Part shown: in pieces, positions 61,479 through 64,000 of the stretch
Layout: every line of letters begins with the position of its first letter
Numbering within the stretch: position 1 is the stretch's first letter
NCBI RefSeq assembly: GCF_002197645.1
Contig: NZ_CP021874.1
Span: 2,914,001 to 2,978,000 of the forward strand
Direction of reading: 5' to 3'
From: Enterococcus wangshanyuanii
GTDB taxonomy: Bacteria > Bacillota > Bacilli > Lactobacillales > Enterococcaceae
Length of the DNA stretch: 64,000 nt
Program-made: the position numbers and the translations under genes
The notes under the pieces: generated by a model
What the model saw: the letters and a program-made list of their open reading frames with translations, nothing else
What the model was told of the DNA's origin: nothing
The model's database searches: none

Positions 61479-62516
61479 TTATTTAGAAGAGTCTTCAGTT
61501 TTGCTTGATGATTCTTCTGTTTTAGATGAATCACTTGATTTAGAATCTTTTTCTTTAGAAGAAGATTCTTTTGCTTCAGATTCTTTTGTAGAAGATTCGC
61601 TTGATTTAGAAGAATCTTCAGTTTGGATCAATCCAGCTAAAATATCTTTGAATGCATCATCTTTGATTTTAACGTTAGCTTCAGTTAAAACATCAGAAGT
61701 TACTTTTTGAACGAATTCTTGATCGTTTTCTTTATTTGTTTCAGCAATTTTCTTCAACTCTTTTTTATAAGGAGCCATGTCGTTGCCTTTTTCTTTGTTT
61801 TTCACCATTTTTACGATGTAGAAAGAGGATTGGTAAGTTGTTGCATCTGTTGTTTGGATCGGTTCAGATACTGTACCATCTTTTAGTTTGAAGGCAGCTT
61901 CTTTTACTTGTTCTGGAACAGTTGCTGATTGTGAATCAAATTTAATTTTTCCACCATCTTCTTTTGTTGCTGTATCTGTTGATTTTTCTTTAGCGATTTT
62001 TGCAAAGTCACCGCCGTCATCTAATTGTTTTTTGATGTCTTTTGCTTCATCTTCAGTAGCTACTTGAATTACTTGTGCTTCTACTTCTGGGTGGAAAGTT
62101 TCCCAAGCTGCTTTTAAATCTTCATCAGTGATCTTGATGTGTGCTTTGATCCCAGCTTGGTAAGCTAAGTTTTGTTTGATTAATTGTTTGTAGCTCTTTT
62201 CTGTGTAGCCAGCTTGTTTTAATTGATCTTCTAAGTTTGCACCTTGATCTTTAGCATTTTTCTTAGCTTCATCATATTTGGCTTGTACTTCTTTGTCAGA
62301 AACGTCTTTGCCATATTTTTCTTCAAAGACTTTGAAGATGATCATGTTACGAACATCTTGTTGACTTTGTTGGCTTGTTTTCACTTGGTTGTAGAAATCA
62401 TCGACAGTGATTGTAGCACCTTTCATTGTAGCGATTTCTTTTGATCCGCCTGAGCATGCTGCTAGTGCAAAAACACTGAACAAGCCCGCTGCGGCTAAAA
62501 TTAATTTTTTCTTCAT
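61479..62516 (-). CDS. prsA: PrsA foldase lipoprotein (parvulin-type)
   Basis: 345-residue lipoprotein that helps exported proteins fold outside the membrane. The signal peptide ends in lipobox LAAC, with the lipidated Cys at residue 21. A helical N-terminal arm is followed by a parvulin-type peptidyl-prolyl isomerase domain (about 145-240; VIQVATEDEAKDIKKQL...GGDFAKIAKEKSTD). A second helical region follows. The C-terminal 45 residues are nearly all Ser, Lys, Glu and Asp, a flexible wall-spanning or charged tail. AGGAGTG precedes the ATG. Confidence 0.92.
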   Translation of the reverse strand: MKKKLILAAAGLFSVFALAACSGGSKEIATMKGATITVDDFYNQVKTSQQSQQDVRNMIIFKVFEEKYGKDVSDKEVQAKYDEAKKNAKDQGANLEDQLKQAGYTEKSYKQLIKQNLAYQAGIKAHIKITDEDLKAAWETFHPEVEAQVIQVATEDEAKDIKKQLDDGGDFAKIAKEKSTDTATKEDGGKIKFDSQSATVPEQVKEAAFKLKDGTVSEPIQTTDATTYQSSFYIVKMVKNKEKGNDMAPYKKELKKIAETNKENDQEFVQKVTSDVLTEANVKIKDDAFKDILAGLIQTEDSSKSSESSTKESEAKESSSKEKDSKSSDSSKTEESSSKTEDSSK

Positions 62517-62579
62517 TTTTCTAGCACTCCTAAGTTTATTTTATTTTTTATTATGTAGAAATTAATTCTCACGGTTATT

Positions 62580-62608
62580 ACTATACCACACTATGTTTCA
62601 TAAAAGAA
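62580..62608 (-). promoter_or_regulatory. prsA promoter
   Basis: Minus strand: TTCTTT, 17-nt spacer ending TGG, TATAGT (extended -10). Confidence 0.55.
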
Positions 62609-62781
62609 ATATTGAATTGTTAGTTTCAAGAAATTTTCGAATTTAAGACACATTTTCCTCGATAAATAGGATTATTTTCGACATTTTAGTGGTTTAAACA
62701 GACGAAAAGAGCAATTGCAAAAAAATGCTAAATCATATAAATAGAAAATGAATCAAAATTAAACGATGATTAAATTAAAGA

Positions 62782-62842
62782 AAAAGAGAATGAAATCAGC
62801 GAGGTTAGAACAAAAGTACCCAGCTCTTTTTCATTCTCTTTT
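62782..62842 (-). terminator. Terminator after yhaH with a repeat head in its loop
   Basis: AAAAGAGAATGAAA/TTTCATTCTCTTTT, a perfect 14-bp stem with a 33-nt loop. It is placed after the yhaH stop on the minus strand. The loop carries a partial copy of the R-repeat head. Confidence 0.75.
62801..62826. repeat. Partial copy of the intergenic repeat head
   Basis: GAGGTTAGAACAAAAGTACC then CAGCTC aligns with the R4 head (GAGGCTGAGACAAAAGTGTT then TAGCTC) at about 18 of 26 positions. Only the head is present. Apart from this and the prsA promoter, 62517-62853 shows no gene. Confidence 0.45.
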
Positions 62843-62853
62843 GATTAATCAAC

Positions 62854-63189
62854 TTATTCAGGAATCTCAGGTAATTCGTCCTGGATTTTTTCGATTTGTT
62901 CTTGAATTTGCTCAATCCGAGGATCTGTTTGGAATTTAAAATTTTCGATATCTTGGTTAATACCTTCAATGAATGGTTCAATATAAATTTCAGCTGTCGC
63001 CTGTAAGGCTTGAGCAGATTCTTTAAATTGATCAAGTTTATCAGAGAAGTCTTCTCTTAAGTCTGACCATTCATCTAATTCATCGACAAATTTTTGGCGG
63101 GTCGCTTTTCCGCTTCGTGGCGCAAAAAGTAAACCGCTGGCAGCACCAACGATGGCACCAAAGAATAACCCTTTAGAAAATTTACTCAT
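62854..63189 (-). CDS. yhaH: YtxH-domain protein, YhaH-like
   Basis: 111-residue protein. A hydrophobic Gly-rich N-terminus (KGLFFGAIVGAASGLLFAPRSGKATR) is the YtxH motif, probably a membrane-inserted hairpin; the rest is a charged helical coil (EDFSDKLDQFKESAQALQ, RIEQIQEQIEKIQDELPE). In Bacillus yhaH lies between prsA and hit, as here. The family is linked to general stress, but its mechanism is unknown. It begins 1 bp after the hit stop, so the two are co-transcribed. Confidence 0.82.
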   Translation of the reverse strand: MSKFSKGLFFGAIVGAASGLLFAPRSGKATRQKFVDELDEWSDLREDFSDKLDQFKESAQALQATAEIYIEPFIEGINQDIENFKFQTDPRIEQIQEQIEKIQDELPEIPE

Positions 63190-63618
63190 TTATGCTTCCT
63201 CCTGTTGTCTGATTTTATCAGCGATTTCCTGCATTTCTTCAGCTGTATACTTTCCTTGATTATTACCAAAGTGAATCGAAAAATCATCTGTTTCTTCATA
63301 ACGTGGAATCAAGTGGATATGGGAATGAAAAACAGATTGATAAGCTAATTCCTTATTATTATTGATAATGTTTAATCCTTGCATCTCAGGAAACGCTTTT
63401 TCGATGGCACGGGCAACGATCGGCACACGGGCAAACACTTCTCCGGCAAGTGTCGGTTCATAGTCGAAAATATCTGTCACATGCTCTTTAGGAACAAGTA
63501 AGGTATGTCCTTTAGTTACTTGGGTAATGTCTAAAAATGCGTAGACTTTGTCGTCCTCATACACTTTATAACTAGGAATTTCCTGATCGATGATCTTGCA
63601 AAAAATACAATCTGTCAT
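63190..63618 (-). CDS. hit: HIT-family nucleotide hydrolase (Hit)
   Basis: 142-residue histidine-triad protein. N-terminal CIFCKIIDQEIPSYKVYEDD has the CxxC zinc-site start usual in the HINT branch; KGHTLLVPKEHV and the catalytic triad HSHIHLIPR follow. It hydrolyses purine nucleotide phosphoramidates or AMP conjugates in the cytoplasm. AGAAGGGA lies before the ATG. It is divergent from ecsA, the classical hit-ecsA arrangement of Bacillus and enterococci. Confidence 0.9.
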   Translation of the reverse strand: MTDCIFCKIIDQEIPSYKVYEDDKVYAFLDITQVTKGHTLLVPKEHVTDIFDYEPTLAGEVFARVPIVARAIEKAFPEMQGLNIINNNKELAYQSVFHSHIHLIPRYEETDDFSIHFGNNQGKYTAEEMQEIADKIRQQEEA

Positions 63619-63753
63619 GGGGTCCCTTCTTTCTTTAAACTCTTTCTTTTACTTTACCACAACTTGAATTTCAATTGGGAGTAAAAGTTCATGAAACCTT
63701 CAAAAAGTTCGTGGTATAATAGATTCACGATAAAATTTAGTTGGAGGTACCAC

Positions 63754-64000
63754 ATGAGTTTAGTAATTGAACACTTAACAGGCGGCTACGGTCATATTCC
63801 TGTTTTAAAAGATATTAATTTTGAAGTAAAGTCTGGTGAAATGGTCGGCTTGATCGGATTGAATGGTGCAGGGAAAAGTACAACGATCAAAAATGTGATC
63901 GGCTTATTGACGCCACAAAAGGGAAAAATTTCGATCGATGGCGAAACGTTGAAACAACAGCCTGAAAGCTATCGTAAAAAAATTGGTTATATTCCAGAAA
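63754..64000 (+). CDS. ecsA: ABC transporter ATPase EcsA (truncated by window edge)
   Basis: First 82 codons of an ABC ATPase: MSLVIEHLTGGYG, Walker A GLNGAGKSTT, then GLLTPQKGKISIDG and IGYIPE, the start of the Q-loop. The gene runs out of the window, so signature and Walker B are not seen. Position divergent from hit identifies it as EcsA, the ATPase of the Ecs exporter known to influence secretion and intramembrane proteolysis in Bacillus. A TTGGAGG site precedes the ATG; an extended -10 TGGTATAAT lies at 63712-63720. Confidence 0.85.
   Translation, partial: MSLVIEHLTGGYGHIPVLKDINFEVKSGEMVGLIGLNGAGKSTTIKNVIGLLTPQKGKISIDGETLKQQPESYRKKIGYIPE

Noticed and set aside
1..64000. CRISPR arrays, rRNA and tRNA genes
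   Set aside because: No regularly spaced short repeats, cloverleaf-like or rRNA-like sequence was noticed on either strand by reading; a covariance-model scan was not possible.

Overview
The window reads as chromosomal DNA of a low-GC Gram-positive bacterium, most likely an Enterococcus close to but distinct from E. faecalis. The basis is the maltose locus (PTS permease malT, maltose-6'-phosphate phosphatase mapP, phosphorylase malP, pgmB, malR), the L-lysine-type MurE next to a YtgP/MurJ flippase, the yheA/yhaO-yhaN-yhaM/prsA/yhaH/hit/ecsA block, and a WxL surface-protein locus. No rRNA, tRNA, CRISPR array or prophage was seen. The species call is inference from gene content; no database was searched.

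Layout. 1-9.8 kb is carbohydrate uptake and maltose use: the end of a maltodextrin-type ABC permease pair, an SDR-like protein, mapP and malT on the minus strand, and malP-pgmB-malR on the plus strand. Both sides of the malT/malP intergenic region have clear promoters, each touching a similar LacI-type operator. 9.9-13.0 kb is an AT-rich acquired patch: two tandem ParB/Srx-fold paralogues, the second split by a complete IS3-family element with inverted ends and a 3-bp target duplication. 13.1-23.5 kb holds a Cu+ ATPase, a large membrane protein, an MFS exporter preceded by an upstream leader peptide, an AEC-family permease, small proteins and murE. 23.9-34.0 kb holds the lipid II flippase, an RsuA-type pseudouridine synthase, a TetR-controlled ABC exporter operon, nnrD, pepV and an OpuC-like compatible-solute transporter. 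34.4-43.3 kb holds a secreted metzincin with a lipoprotein, an ArgR homologue, a phosphohexomutase, an RluA-family enzyme, a GH18 endoglycosidase flanked by two copies of a small-RNA-like element, a class A PBP and yheA.

43.6-54.7 kb is an AT-rich WxL (csc-type) surface locus: two convergent Mga-like regulators, an orphan winged-helix regulator with a degenerate receiver, a DUF916/DUF3324 protein, a small LPxTG protein, a WxL protein, a secreted beta-rich protein, a membrane-anchored protein and an 888-residue secreted protein. It sits between yheA and yhaO as an accessory cassette. 55.2-64 kb returns to housekeeping genes: yhaO-yhaN-yhaM, an ASCH protein, a PhzF-like protein, prsA, yhaH, hit and the start of ecsA.

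Recurring structure. Four copies of a 110-210 bp intergenic repeat (head GAGGCTGGGACAGAAGTG-like, internal CCGTTTATT, hairpin tail) each sit between convergent genes, apparently as bidirectional terminators. The two elements around the GH18 gene share a hairpin with a compensatory base-pair change and a segment complementary to a ribosome-binding site plus start codon. These, the leader peptide, the 16-bp palindrome between the WxL regulators and the broken ParB-like pair are the least explained parts of the window.
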